A DNA stretch of 64,000 bases from Babesia bovis T2Bo (GCF_000165395.2 NC_010574.1:434001-498000), one strand, 5' to 3'. Shown: positions 1 to 11,700, numbered from the stretch's first letter. Made by a program: numbers and translations. Notes: generated by a model from the sequence alone, not told the origin.

Positions 1-88
1 TTGAGGTCTTTGACCGTGCACATCTTGTGGTAATTGTTTTAATCGCGAATCTATTCAGGTACTAAATGCACACGATATATGCTTCACG

Positions 89-700
89 ATGAAGGGCTTT
101 TTTGTGGTTTGCATTTCCCTTCTTTGCGCTGTGAAGGGCGCCCTTTCTAAGGGAGTCTATACCCCTTTGAGACGTATTTCCGCCGCTGATGCCAGGGCTT
201 TGATGACTCCTACTTTTAAGCAGGCTACTGCTGAAGACCCAAGCGGCCACTTAATGAACCGTACCCTTGTTGAATGGAAATATGATTACTACAAGCACAT
301 CAGGCCCATTATTCAGTTCAATCTTTTCGGCGAGTTTTGTGAATTCTCCAAGAAGAGGATGACTGACGTCTCTTTGGTCTTTACCACTGTTGAGACTTGC
401 TCTGTCAAGGGTTACTACGGTTGCGGTGACCCTACTATCGTTGTCAGCTTGGAGAAGTTCAGCGTTGACAGGGGACAGAGGATGTATAACAAGGTTGTTG
501 TTGACTCAGTAAAGACTCCTGATATCAACATGATTGGTCACCGTTTCAGGATTAGATTCCCTAATGTCATTAAGGAGGAAAAGATTGACCCTAAGCAGTT
601 TAACGTCAGGATTGAGGGACAATACTACTGCTCCTACAAGTTTATTGTTGAGCTTGAGGAACCTAACAGCTACTTTGACGCTGTGCCTGCCGCTACATAA
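89..700 (+). CDS. Small secreted protein, unknown
   Basis: Single-exon ORF of 203 aa starting at the first ATG. The first 20 or so residues form a hydrophobic signal peptide (MKGFFVVCISLLCAVKGALS), so the product should enter the secretory pathway. No transmembrane segment, GPI-type tail or known motif follows. The mature part has six cysteines between about residues 80 and 190 and alternating hydrophobic and polar residues, which suggests a disulfide-bonded beta fold; that is inference. Codon use is like the neighbouring housekeeping genes. The next gene (zuotin) is in the same direction about 420 bp on. I do not recognise the family; it may be a lineage-specific secreted or surface-associated protein. 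Confidence 0.7.
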   Translation: MKGFFVVCISLLCAVKGALSKGVYTPLRRISAADARALMTPTFKQATAEDPSGHLMNRTLVEWKYDYYKHIRPIIQFNLFGEFCEFSKKRMTDVSLVFTTVETCSVKGYYGCGDPTIVVSLEKFSVDRGQRMYNKVVVDSVKTPDINMIGHRFRIRFPNVIKEEKIDPKQFNVRIEGQYYCSYKFIVELEEPNSYFDAVPAAT

Positions 701-1123
701 CTTTCTCACCTTTACGTAGTCCACTAGGATAAATGCTATGAAAATTCCAACAGCATCTCTGGACTTAAAAATAGTCACTAATAAATATAATATTTGATTC
801 TTTTACAATAATAGTTTGATTTATGTTGCGTCGCAGGATTCGGACACTGTTTCCTTTGGGATCACTTTGTGTCCAACGTGATTTTCATATAAAAAATTTA
901 TAAATAAATAACTAATAAAATTTATAGCCGCTGCTGTGTATGATTTGGTTACCTGGGTACCTACACAACGTCGGGTGGCCTGGCGGTAATAATGTGTTAT
1001 GTATTATCTGAAAATAACATCTTAATCGCAATATTTTGATAGCATCATTTGCTTACGTGCTCACACCTTTTTTGACACTATTTCGTGCTAGATTCATGCA
1101 AAATACAGCCATATATCGCTAAC
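701..1123. other. Intergenic region before zuotin gene
   Basis: About 420 bp without a supported gene. It holds the 3' flank of the secreted-protein gene, an AT-rich stretch and presumably the promoter and 5' UTR of the zuotin gene. I see no RNA gene or repeat in it. Confidence 0.5.
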
Positions 1124-3135
1124 ATGTTAGAACGTGGTTTGCTTGCGCTTTGTAATGCGCCTTTTAACGATGATCAGCCGTTGGTCTTTAAATCTGAGAA
1201 GGCAGTTCGAAAAATCGAGCCGGCTGGCTTTGCCTTCTTTTTGACTAAGGAGTGGGAGTTAGATGTTTCTTACCATGGTATGTCATTTATGTTACACCTA
1301 ATGTACGTCAGATATTTTCCATCCAGTTCAAGTTACCAATGTCTCCAGGATGACTATGGACATTGTTAAATCATATGTTTCGTGCACAAATAAGTCTGTG
1401 GATAATGTGAAGCACTTATTTTCCTTGAAGACACAATGGGCTCAGTTGTTGACTGACGCCAAGTGTGCTGAGCATTTGGTTGACGAGGTAGACAAGGAGT
1501 CTGTGGACTCTCCCAAGTTGACTAAAGCTAATTCTAAAGTGTGCTTGGGGTTGGTTCGTGATTTTGTGTCTAAGAACCAAAACGCTTATGAGCTATTGGA
1601 TGTTTGTGATTCTGATGACCTTAGTAAGATAAAGGCCAACTACAAACGGATTGTATTATTGTTACATCCAGATAAGGCTGGCAATACGCGTGTTCCTGAA
1701 GACATGGAGCACTACGTCAACAAGTACCGGATTCGTCACCTTGGTGACGAGCAGCTTAAGCAGCAGTTTATTTTACTCCAGGACGCCTTTACTATAATGA
1801 GTGATCCTCAGTTACGTCATGAATACGACTGCAGTTTACCATTTGATGAGACAATTCCTACTAAGGAGGAAGCCAAGTTAGCAGATGACTTTTATGGCTT
1901 ATTTGCACCGGTGTTTGAGTTAAATGCTAGGTTGGTTGTTTATATCTGTTTATATTGTTATTAGGTGGTCGCGCACGAAGCCCGTACCATCTTTGGGTGC
2001 GGCTAACAGCAGTGATGACGACATTGATTTCTTTTATGATTTTTGGCGCAACTTTGAGACAACTCGTACCTTTAGTCACGCGGCGCCTCACTTGCTTGAC
2101 GACGCTGAATCTCGTGAAGAGAAGCGTTGGATGGAGCGTGAGAACCTGAAGGTTCAACGCAAGTTGATTAAGAAAGAGCTCGTTCGCATTCAGAAACTGG
2201 TTGACTTGGCTCAGGCGTTCGACCCTCGTTTGAAGGCTCGTGCTGAGCGTCGTCTTCAGGAGAAGGTTGAGCGCAAGCGTTTACAGGAGGAGCAGCGTTT
2301 ACGTGAGCAGCGCGAGTTAGAGGAGGCTCTAGCTCGGCAGCGCACTGAGTTGGAATTATCGCAGAACCGTGAAAAGTTCGAAAAGCAGATTGTCAAGAAG
2401 CTGCGCCAGCACGTCCGCGCTATTGGTAACAAGGTTCCGAACGGTGCCACCTTATCGCAACATTTTGACCGTCTTTCTGAATTGGATTATGCATTTATGA
2501 AGGAGACCTGTGAGTCCATCTATGCTCTACTGGGTCATCCCACCTGCCTCGAGGGCACCGACGAATCACTTCAATTTGTCAAGAAGATGGATTCCGCTGT
2601 TAAAGCGGCTACTATTGACGACAAAGTGGATGTCTTCGAGAGCATTTTATTATCTGTGAGTTCAAAGATCGTACCACCCGCTGCGGGTGCGCCTCAAGAT
2701 ACGCATACTGTCAAGCGTGCTGAGGAGACTGAGGAACAACCCGTCCAATGGACTACCGAAGAGCTTTCTCGTTTATCCAAGGGCGTGGAGATGCACGTGG
2801 CCGGTGTTACTGACCGCTGGAGCCTGATAGCTAAGCACGTCAAGACCAAGACTGCTGCCCAATGCATACAGATGGCACGTGAGATAGCTTCCGGTAAGCG
2901 TCTGGATGAAAACACACCCGCTGTTAATATAGCCAACGGGGTACATAGCGACTCTTGGAGCGTTGAGCAGCAGAGTGAGTTCGAGGCCGCTCTTGTCAAG
3001 TACCCTTCGTCGCTTGACCCCGCCAGCCGGTGGCGCTTGATCGCATCAGAGGTCAGGGGCAAGACGCCCAAGGAATGCCTCAGCAGGTTCAAGATGATAA
3101 AGGCAACCATTGCGGCCTCATCGGGTAAAAATTAA
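1124..3135 (+). CDS. Zuotin/MPP11 (DNAJC2) family ribosome-associated J protein
   Basis: Three exons join to a 642-aa protein: 1124-1277, 1327-1930 and 1965-3135, with introns of 49 and 34 nt and GT..AG borders. Around residues 137-225 lies a J domain with the HPD tripeptide (about 165-167, in LLLHPDKAG). A long charged, coiled region rich in Lys, Glu and Arg (about 300-405) follows. Two SANT/Myb-like domains (about 515-559 and 584-634) end the protein. This order is that of zuotin/MPP11, the J partner that recruits Hsp70 to the ribosome exit tunnel in the cytosol; the SANT pair is found in the DNAJC2 branch. The ATG at 1124 is the first in frame. The stop lies only 4 bp from the stop of the convergent gene at 3140. 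Confidence 0.92.
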
Positions 3136-3139
3136 GACA

Positions 3140-3712
3140 TTAACGTTGTCGTGGCACACGCAAAGTTCTGTTGCCTTTGTTACGGCGTCTCCGTTCTTTT
3201 ACAACGCGTCTGACTTTGTATGGCAGTTGGTATGGCACCTTTCGATCGATTGGTGGCCGCCATGGTATTGCTGTCATCCTTGACAACCTCTTCTTGCGCT
3301 TCTTCTTCTTGTGTTTCTTCATCTTGAACACTCGCCGCTTGAGAGTGCTAATATTTCTTTTGGCAAAAATGCCATGCGCTGTGCGATATAGCGTAGCCAC
3401 AGTTGGGCTTTGAAGAGTGTTGAACCCTGGTAATGTCCTGCGATATTCCACATTAAATGCATTTTTGGTTGTATCTATGCGTGATACATCAGGTTTTGGG
3501 CCACTTAGATCCTGGGTTACTTTTAACACGCTAGTAGCATATGCCCTGCCACTGCAGGCTCTAGTGGCACTAAGCACTCCATTTATATGACCAGATATAG
3601 TAGATATACAAAGCCCTGTATAGCTCCAATGAGGTAACACCCTTGTAGGCACTAAAGACACATTTCTATATACAGATACCGCATAAATTGACCTGGGAGA
3701 CAACCTGGACAT
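3140..3712 (-). CDS. DUF1713 / mS38 (AURKAIP1, Cox24)-like mitochondrial ribosomal protein
   Basis: Single-exon ORF of 190 aa. The C-terminal half contains the basic patch KRRVFKMKKHKKKKRKKRL (about residues 125-145), matching the DUF1713 signature found at the C-terminus of mitochondrial small-subunit protein mS38 (AURKAIP1, yeast Cox24/Qri5). The N-terminal part is rich in Arg, Ser, Thr and Tyr with few acidic residues, as expected of a mitochondrial presequence. Unlike the usual family layout, about 45 residues rich in Arg and Pro follow the basic patch. The gene is convergent with zuotin, with a 4-bp gap between stop codons. The short low-complexity match leaves another basic mitoribosomal protein possible. 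Confidence 0.6.
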   Translation of the reverse strand: MSRLSPRSIYAVSVYRNVSLVPTRVLPHWSYTGLCISTISGHINGVLSATRACSGRAYATSVLKVTQDLSGPKPDVSRIDTTKNAFNVEYRRTLPGFNTLQSPTVATLYRTAHGIFAKRNISTLKRRVFKMKKHKKKKRKKRLSRMTAIPWRPPIDRKVPYQLPYKVRRVVKERRRRNKGNRTLRVPRQR

Positions 3713-4091
3713 TTTAATGTAGGATTCCAGGTTTATTCAGAGTGAATATGCCTAACAGACACAGTCTGTAACCGGAGGTGTATCCTAGGAATCCAGTATT
3801 GCTACAGTATATCCCGTATATAGATACCATGTGTAATGAAATGTGTATACCCCAGGGTCTGTATTATGTTGACTATATGTTACTAAAACAACCCACTAGG
3901 ATTAAATCGCACGTAGGATACATTATCCTTGGAATATAATTGCATTTTATGGAAGACTGCCATTACACGATGTTATGGGTGTGACCAATGTGACATTTCC
4001 ACTGACGCACTATTCTAGCTTGTCTATCTTATGTTAGTGGTTTTTATCTAGGCATTAGCATTATTTCATTGTAAACATTGAGCGGTACCAC
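3713..4091. other. Intergenic region, divergent promoter
   Basis: About 380 bp between the start codons of the mS38-like gene (minus) and the MRD1 gene (plus). It should hold both promoters. No ORF, RNA or repeat is visible. Confidence 0.5.
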
Positions 4092-6200
4092 ATGAAGGTT
4101 GGCAGCAATACTCGATTGCTGATCAAGAACTTGCCGCTGTCTCTAGATGAAGCACAGACTCAGCGTCTAATATCGCAGAAATGTAAAGACATCGGTTTGG
4201 AATTCACTGACTGCAAGTTGTTAACTAAGTCTGGAAAGGGAAAGACAAAGTCTATCCTTGGTGATGAGACGGTGTCACGCGGCCTATGTTTCGTTGGATT
4301 CGCGGATGAAGCTGATGCCACAAAGTTTAAAGACTTTTACAATGGCACATACTTCCGTGCTGCTAAGGTTACTATTGAGTACTCTAGGCCGTTTTCTAGG
4401 TTGCCATATGCTACAGAAGCACCTACGGAGTCTTCGGAGCGTATAATAAAGCGTTCCAAGGAGTCACTAGACGATGGTGAGGTGGCAACAACACTAGTAA
4501 AGCATGTGAGCAAGTACACCAAGGCTGGTGTGGCTGGAGAGCGGAAGCATACTGTATTCGACGATGCTGGGAGCCAGGACGATGAGTTGTTACCTGAGGA
4601 TGAGGGCGACTCTGTTGCTATGCTACCCAATGAGGACGTTGACCCCGAATCCCTAGATCGAGTGGTAATATTCAACCTCCCGTACAACGTCACTGAATCT
4701 GCTATCCGTGAGCTCTGCAGGCCCTTTGGTCCTATAACTGAGGTACATTTACCGTTGAACAAGTCCCTGGATACCGATAGTACCCAGGACAAGCTAACGA
4801 AGGGTTACTGTTACGTAACATGGGTATTTCCATCTGATGCCATTAAGTTCCGTGATGCCAAAAACAGATCAATTTTTTGTGGCCGTATAATTCACGTAGA
4901 CCTGGCCAAACCACGCAAGTCTAGTGCCAGTGACGGCTCCACTTACGACATTTTAAATCGCCGTATCCGTGAGCGGCATGCAGAGAAGTCATCCTACAAG
5001 CGCCAATTGCAGAAAAAGCGCCAATCCACCTCGGGTGAGAGTAGTATATGGAACACTCTGCATATAGACATCAACGCAACTGTTGCTGCAGTATCCCGGG
5101 AACTAGAGTTACAGAAAAAGGAAGTCATGGATGAAAACAGTGCTGCTGTGAATGTTGCCTTAACTGAGACACTGGTGCTCAACGAGTTGACTCGTTGGCT
5201 TGACGAGCAGGGTATTGACTATAAGCGATTCCAGGTACAGAAGGACACTGATGATGCGGGATCTGAGGCTGTCACGGAAGTTCAGCGCTCTGATGACACT
5301 ATAATCATCAAGAACCTATCTAAAGAGAGCTGTGAGCACGAGTTGGTTGAGCTGTTTTCTCAATATGGCACCTTGATGCGGCTATCAATTTCACCGTATC
5401 AAGTAATGGGCATAGTTCAATATATCGATCCCAAGTGCGCATCAACTGCATTTAAAAAGATGGCATACAGGCCATACAAGGGCTTACCCATATATGTGGA
5501 ATGGGCCCCTGTCAAGTTATTCCATGAGGATGCGCCAAGGCCAGTTTTAGCAACTACACCTACAACGTTAGACCCCAAGCCTACTGAGGAAGTTGACTAC
5601 TTCACGGATACTGTTGGCGACCCTGACATGGAACACGCCAGCCTTGGGAGCAACACTAGCGTATATATCAAGAACCTGCATTTCAAAACCCGAAACGACG
5701 CTCTGCAGCATCATTTCGGGTCTTGCAAGGGATATATAACCAGTAAGGTATTACTGAAGGATAATGACACCTTGTCTAGGGGATTCGGTTTCGTTGAGTT
5801 CGACAGCCTGGTAAACGCCAAAGCTGCAATTCGCGCTAAGACAGGGTTGATCATCGATGGCAAGGTGATTGAGATGTCAATTGCTAAACGGGTTGATAAA
5901 CCCGTAGCCGAGGTACCTGAGCACAAGTTGTTAAAGGCTACTTCTAAGATTATAGTAAAAAACCTGGCGTTCCAGGCTACTAAGCAGGATTTGTACAAGC
6001 TGTTCAGCTTTTACGGTAATGTTAAGTCCGTCAGGATACCAAAGAGTCTAAAGAGCAACAATCGCGGTTTTGCTTTTGTGGAGTACAGTAGCAAGCAAGA
6101 GAGCGCCAGGGCGGTGGAATCCTTGCAACACAGTCATCTCTACGGCCGCCACTTGGTTCTGGAGTTTGCCGAGGAGGATGAAAACTCGGAACAGGAGTAG
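4092..6200 (+). CDS. MRD1: MRD1/RBM19 multiple RNA-recognition-motif protein (pre-rRNA processing)
   Basis: Intronless 702-aa protein with five RRM domains at about residues 7-100, 189-275, 402-475, 521-600 and 616-693. RNP2/RNP1-type motifs are visible, such as IIVKNLAF with RGFAFVEY in the last domain and VYIKNLHF with RGFGFVEF in the fourth. The last RRM ends SHLYGRHLVLEFAEE, very close to the MRD1/RBM19 pattern (HLYGRRLVLEWA). The family works in the nucleolus on 18S rRNA maturation in the small-subunit processome. Length is somewhat below yeast MRD1 and human RBM19, which have one more or longer linkers. An acidic linker separates RRM1 from RRM2. Other multi-RRM proteins such as nucleolin are less likely given the C-terminal RRM pair. 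Confidence 0.9.
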   Translation: MKVGSNTRLLIKNLPLSLDEAQTQRLISQKCKDIGLEFTDCKLLTKSGKGKTKSILGDETVSRGLCFVGFADEADATKFKDFYNGTYFRAAKVTIEYSRPFSRLPYATEAPTESSERIIKRSKESLDDGEVATTLVKHVSKYTKAGVAGERKHTVFDDAGSQDDELLPEDEGDSVAMLPNEDVDPESLDRVVIFNLPYNVTESAIRELCRPFGPITEVHLPLNKSLDTDSTQDKLTKGYCYVTWVFPSDAIKFRDAKNRSIFCGRIIHVDLAKPRKSSASDGSTYDILNRRIRERHAEKSSYKRQLQKKRQSTSGESSIWNTLHIDINATVAAVSRELELQKKEVMDENSAAVNVALTETLVLNELTRWLDEQGIDYKRFQVQKDTDDAGSEAVTEVQRSDDTIIIKNLSKESCEHELVELFSQYGTLMRLSISPYQVMGIVQYIDPKCASTAFKKMAYRPYKGLPIYVEWAPVKLFHEDAPRPVLATTPTTLDPKPTEEVDYFTDTVGDPDMEHASLGSNTSVYIKNLHFKTRNDALQHHFGSCKGYITSKVLLKDNDTLSRGFGFVEFDSLVNAKAAIRAKTGLIIDGKVIEMSIAKRVDKPVAEVPEHKLLKATSKIIVKNLAFQATKQDLYKLFSFYGNVKSVRIPKSLKSNNRGFAFVEYSSKQESARAVESLQHSHLYGRHLVLEFAEEDENSEQE

Positions 6201-6480
6201 ATAAAGCCTGGAATCTTGTTTAAATATGTTGATCACATGGTCGCAACCGGGTGCACCTGTTCAGGTATGTCGCGCGAGTCACCCACCTCGTCTTAACGTT
6301 GGCTTATACCATTTTTATATGTTGATATTGACAATTTGTAATAGTCACCTTTAAAACGGGTGATATAGGTACGTCTACACGGGTGTCTGACTATAGATCT
6401 ACACCCGGGTTACCTGCGAAACGTGCAGGTACAGTCTTCTAGCGTTTGCAACGCGTGGATCTATACGTCAATGTTTCATC

Positions 6481-7380
6481 ATGCAGTTTGGGAAGGTATT
6501 ATCCGCTGCAGTGTTGCTGCTTGCGCGGCAAGCTGCTGGCATCTCTTTGAGTGCCTTTCAAACTAATTCCACTGCTAACCTTCCAGGTACGGTTTCAGTA
6601 GTCGTTCCCGCAGGTACATCTGTTGTTCCTGGTGCAACTCCGCCCGCTGATGGCTCAAACAACAAGACTTTTATGGCCTCTGTCATGGACTGGTTGATGG
6701 GAACCCCTAAATTCACCGTGCGTAAGGTGAATGACACGATAACCGCTTCCGCTGTTAACTACGTTAACGTCCACAACAAGGCTCCTGTTGTAGGTCCTTG
6801 CATTGAGTTCCAGAGGTCGGTTCCACTGTACCACGACGACCAGGAGTACTCCACTGTGCACTTCCAGCTTCCAGCCACTAACCCTGCTGAGTCCATGCCG
6901 ATAAAGGGCGCCAAGATCCACGTCAGGCTGGTATCCAACGGAAGTGACGTTGGTTCCGAATGCCCAAGTAAAAAGATCAAGGTCCAGCGCATCAACACTC
7001 CTGATCCTGAAGGTAAAACTACCCCCGTGAAGATTGGATCACCTGTTGAGTTCGAGGCTAGAGACAAGCAAGTAACCGCTGAAATTGGCGCCATGTTTGC
7101 TGACGTTACGAATGTCAATGATTTGAAGGACTTTTGGGTAGTGTTTGAGGCTGACACCATGTGCTACTTCTCCATCGACGCTGCCAACAATGGCTGCTTC
7201 ATAACTTTTGATGTGGAGAAAAGTGTCAAGGAAGAGGTTGTATCTATGAAGCGCTCTACAATCGGTCCCATTGCCATTTTGTCACTGATTGTTATTGGTG
7301 GAGCTGCTTTGTACTACCGCAACACCCGCACTGACTACACATACTTCCAGGATCAAGGTGACATGATTGTCAACACCTAA
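6481..7380 (+). CDS. Secreted type I membrane protein, unknown
   Basis: Single-exon 299-aa ORF. It starts with a hydrophobic signal peptide (MQFGKVLSAAVLLLARQAAG). A Thr/Val/Pro/Gly-rich spacer (about 30-60) follows, then an extracellular region with four cysteines (about 100-240). A transmembrane segment (IGPIAILSLIVIGGAALYY, about residues 260-279) and a short cytoplasmic tail of about 20 residues, with two tyrosines, close the protein. This is the layout of a type I plasma-membrane or organelle receptor-like protein; TRAP-type or cargo-receptor functions cannot be decided from sequence. Potential N-glycosylation sites (NNKT, NDT, NGS) are present. I do not recognise the family. Confidence 0.72.
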   Translation: MQFGKVLSAAVLLLARQAAGISLSAFQTNSTANLPGTVSVVVPAGTSVVPGATPPADGSNNKTFMASVMDWLMGTPKFTVRKVNDTITASAVNYVNVHNKAPVVGPCIEFQRSVPLYHDDQEYSTVHFQLPATNPAESMPIKGAKIHVRLVSNGSDVGSECPSKKIKVQRINTPDPEGKTTPVKIGSPVEFEARDKQVTAEIGAMFADVTNVNDLKDFWVVFEADTMCYFSIDAANNGCFITFDVEKSVKEEVVSMKRSTIGPIAILSLIVIGGAALYYRNTRTDYTYFQDQGDMIVNT

Positions 7381-7565
7381 ATGAACAGAAACAACCTTTA
7401 ATGCAGTTATCTTTGTGTTTATATTAATTTATAGTACAAGTGGCTATTTCAAATTCCATCAGTGTTAATGCCAGGTCTAGCGCATGTAGCAAGGGTACAC
7501 TGCCGTATTTAAATACGCAGTAATGCTCTGTTCCGCACATCATGTGTATTACTGGCGTTGCAAAC

Positions 7566-8181
7566 TTATTGCTTCCCAGTGGGAACTTGTAGTATGTTTG
7601 TAGCTTCAGGTGTTACTTGCTGTAGGCAATAGTTAATATGAACTAAGGCCTACCTGTATAAAGGAGAGTAGGATTTTACCCTGCGGACTTTGCTCAATTC
7701 GCTCTACCATGTGGACATATTCGTCGTCAATACCTTTGCCAGTTAAAAATTCGGCCGCTGCATTTGTAAAATGGTTACAGTTCCACCGAAGTAGATTGTA
7801 GGACTCCGGTGAAAAGGTTTCTTTAAGGCTGTCAATGTAGCTGCTAGGTAATGTGCACAGGAACGTAGACGTACCTATGGAATACTTCAGGTGTCACATA
7901 GGTGTCGCCCAAGTATATACGTCGTGAAACCGGTAACGCAGTGATGGATTCACACTGCTTCTCGGGGTAATATGAGATACCGCTACCTGATGGGTGTCAG
8001 TAAAAAGTAATAGATACATACCGAAAAGATACTCATTGCCATATATAACGATGCTGGTGTGCCAAAGTCCCTCTAATTGAAATCCAAGCAGAGTTGGCGA
8101 TATTTGCGCTGCAATGCCCCGAGAGAGATCATATGCCTTCATATACACTTGGTAAGGCTTCTCTTGGGTTGCAGCCGTCAT
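7566..8181 (-). CDS. DeSI/PPPDE-domain isopeptidase (deSUMOylase-like)
   Basis: Four exons give 171 aa: 8181-8022, 7986-7875, 7843-7654 and 7619-7566, with introns of 35, 31 and 34 nt. The N-terminal half carries the PPPDE/DeSI pattern: [21 protein letters not shown] and YLFG, the WHT histidine being the expected catalytic His. Exon 3 carries WNCNHFTN, containing the catalytic Cys of the NCNxF motif. Known DeSI proteins are papain-fold cysteine peptidases that remove SUMO or ubiquitin in the cytosol or nucleus. The size fits DeSI-1/2. The start at 8181 was chosen over an upstream in-frame codon at 8232 because it directly precedes the domain; the longer form with 17 extra residues is possible. 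Confidence 0.85.
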
Positions 8182-8740
8182 GATGGCAGCTCGACTGAGG
8201 TAGGAGTTTCCTCTTACCTCTACCGTATGCACCCGTTTAGGTTGTGCAGTATGTAGATTTTTGGGGACCTATGAACAATGGGACCAGATAACACAGACTT
8301 ACTGAAGGAAAGGCAACGATATTCCCAATGAATATGTAATTTATTAAACAAAATCTAACTATAGATTTAAAATTCATTAAAAGGAGTGGTATATGACATT
8401 TTTTAAATAAACAAGTGGATATTGAGTACGTGAACATTATATCAGATACAGCTGTTATGTGCACCGGAATAAAGTCGCTTCGTGTGGCGCAACAGTCCTT
8501 AAAATTCTACATTAGTAATATATCCACTTAAAATAGATACCACGTTATTCAGTATGGAGCCTGCTTGATACACAGGGTGGCACATTGGCCTCATAGACGC
8601 GCGTTTGGCTTCTCGAGAGATTCCATGCATCAATATGCACTTTCACTTTTGAATCCATACATTCGGTGTGTATTGCGTGGCTAAATGGAATTACTAATGC
8701 AGGTCTTATCAGTGGCAACTGTCTTGTAAACTACGCACCG
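8182..8740. other. Intergenic, divergent promoter region
   Basis: About 560 bp between the DeSI start (minus) and the first proposed exon of symplekin (plus). The sequence is AT-rich. Small ORFs in it show no motif, and I see no RNA gene or repeat. Confidence 0.5.
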
Positions 8741-11700
8741 ATGGGACAGGTATGGTACTTGTGTCAATGCTATAACGTTACAGGACGTAGAGATTCTTAA
8801 CCTGCTGTATACGGGGCAGCGTGATGCCTTTGAAGCACGGTTACAGCAGTTTCGTCGTGTACAGGTGTGTCACATTAACGTTGAAATATGTCTACACAGC
8901 TGACGCAATCCAAGTCAGGCAAGATAAATCTTTGCCGTTTGATAAGTGGTATAGTTCGTGTTGATGGCCAGTGTAGGTTATATAGATAGTTAGTTATCAA
9001 CTACAGACTCCTGCGTGCTCATAGAGGATCTTTGCAACCTATTGAACGATGGTGACGCAGCGGTTCGTAACGAAGCGCTGCATTGCTTTGCGGCAACAGC
9101 TCATATATTCATGTTCCACATAATGCTATCTCGTGGGTTATACCCATGTAGTGACGCCACTCGTGATTCCTTATCTGACTTATCTTGCGCACTGAGTTTG
9201 GTGAACCACTTAGCAATTGGCGTCGACGCCAGTGACTGCCGTGGGAAGCATGGCGTCGGCAGCATTTCAGAGCTTGTTCATCACGCTTCAAAGTCACCTG
9301 TTGCCAATGCTATCCGCGTAGTCATGATATCGCTTGCAATGGGAGGTCAGCTTAGGTCAGTGCCTGGAGACGTGAATTCACCTGAGGAAAACCGTGAGCA
9401 CTCCGGTGCTACAGAAGAGCGCTCATTTGTAAATCGCAGATATGACCATGATGACTGGCGTTCCGTAATCCGTGGCAATGCCGATATCCTGGGCCAGGTA
9501 TCGCAATGGTGTTTAAATGGAACCCGGGCACTGCGCGTGTGCATTAACGGAGCTACTAAATCCAATACTCCATCGACTTTATATCGTAGTCTTTTGGCAG
9601 CTGAGGCTGCTACCACGCTGATATCGCATTACCCAAAGCGGTACTTTAAGGTCCTGGCACCTGCTATAGTAAGTGCGCATACTCACTTGTACCGCACAGT
9701 GACCGCCTATGAGACCATGTTATTCCGGTTATTCACCAGTGCTCGAGTCCTGGAGTTCCACCATACCATGGTGCGCATGTTGAATGACGCCGGGTACGAG
9801 TGCGACCTCGTTGGCATGTACAAGAGGTCGCACGTAGCCGCTAGCGGCAACCGTTGTTACATTGCCGGTGGCGAACCCGGAGTGCGTGAAGACGATGCCG
9901 TGGATATCATGTCGATAATAGAGCGAAGCTGTACCCCGGAGGAGCGTCTGCAGCTGGCAATGACTCGGGTTGAGCCTGTAATGTCACCCGAGGAGTTGAA
10001 GTCATACAAAGCGGCGCAGTCATTCGAGATGGACACTGCCGCACTACGCTTTCTACATTCCCCTGATACTACCTTCGATTGCTCGTCTCACGGCTTAAGG
10101 CTTTCCGCTGTGAACCCCGAGAAAGCCCCGATAGATGACGTTGATTGCGTTGCTAATGTCAAGTTCACCATCCCGGCGAAATCATATGATGTTGTCCCAA
10201 CACGCTGTGATACTATACAGGAGTACCATAAATTATACAGCTCACTTGTGGCAACCCAAATGATGGATACCGCGGTAGCATACCGCTGTCATTTGAAGAC
10301 CCGTGTAATACTAGGTAACCGTCGCGATAGGTTCGATGCATTCAGTCGTACGCTATTTAACAAGGTACTACTCTCATGTGCCCTGCCGATTGATACCCAG
10401 CGAATCCTATTCCGCTCGTTGATTGACCACATATCTCAGATGGTGATGCTGGAGTTTGCATCGTCCAATGGCTTGAAGCATTCACGTGGACGCGTGGTAG
10501 CCCCTGCATTGACCGATGCCCGTGCAGCAGGGGTTGATGAATTACTCAACATAGTAGCCTCGGAACGTAGTTCCGAGCCTTTGGAACGCTTTTTGGATTG
10601 CGTCAACTCTGTGTTGCTGACCAAGTCATGTATAGACCTTGGTAGGGCATACGTAAAGCAGGAATACACATCACGGATGTCTTACGACGAGATGGTTGAT
10701 ATGGTTATCCAAAGGATTTACAGCAGTGATATACTGAAACAAGTTGATATCCGTGATGCCTACGTGCTTCAGGTATGTAGGTTTCTACTCAACCTACCAC
10801 TGGTACCATTATCATTGGTTGACCAGATAAAGTCATGGGTAGTGGAGCCATGTAGTATCAGGCTTGCATTTTCACTAACATCCAACATACTGAAGCGATC
10901 CCTGGATACTAATTTAAAACAACTTGTATTAAGCCTATTCCTTGGTTTTATAACATCGGATGATAACGACATCCGAGGTATATTCCTGAAGCTAGTGTCG
11001 TCCCCCAAGGGACTGTATCACGTACGTACTGAAGGGCATAGATACAGTACTGCATCACGTGAGGTTGTGCATGAAAGAATAGTATCCTGGATACGCAACG
11101 GTGGTGGTTGTTCTGCTTGTGGTCTAGGACCATACCTTGCAACTGAATTGGTCCAACAGTGTGAGACCATGTTCAGCCGTCCTTTATGGCAGTGGCCCAA
11201 GGCCCTCCTAGGCAAGATATCATCTAGTCACATGCCCACAGATGAAGTGTCCACCACTTGCGAGTGGGACTCGCTACTCAAGAGAGCCAACAGCGAGCTT
11301 GATGCCATGGACCCAATTGACTGGTCACTGTTACCGTCAATATGGCTTGAGGAGTTATTCGCTCTATTGGCTATGCCGGGACGCTTTAATGGACACCCAA
11401 TAATCACGAATATTGCTACAAAGTGCCTAGAAAGCGGATCACAGAGTTTATACGAGCCCATAGTTGTAGCCTCTGGGAAGAATGGGTGTCTAGTTCCATT
11501 TGTATGTGATTTGGCACTTGCATTAGGAGAGCATGTGTATGACAAGGCTAAGGAACACTGCTGTACACATGTTGGAGAGATAGCTTACGTCCTGAAGCTG
11601 GATGGGTCGAGTAATCAATTTTTGATATCACTGATCAGTGATGTACGTAAAATGTGGCTTGATCCAAAGTATCAATTCCTGGACAAGTGGTCAGAACCGA

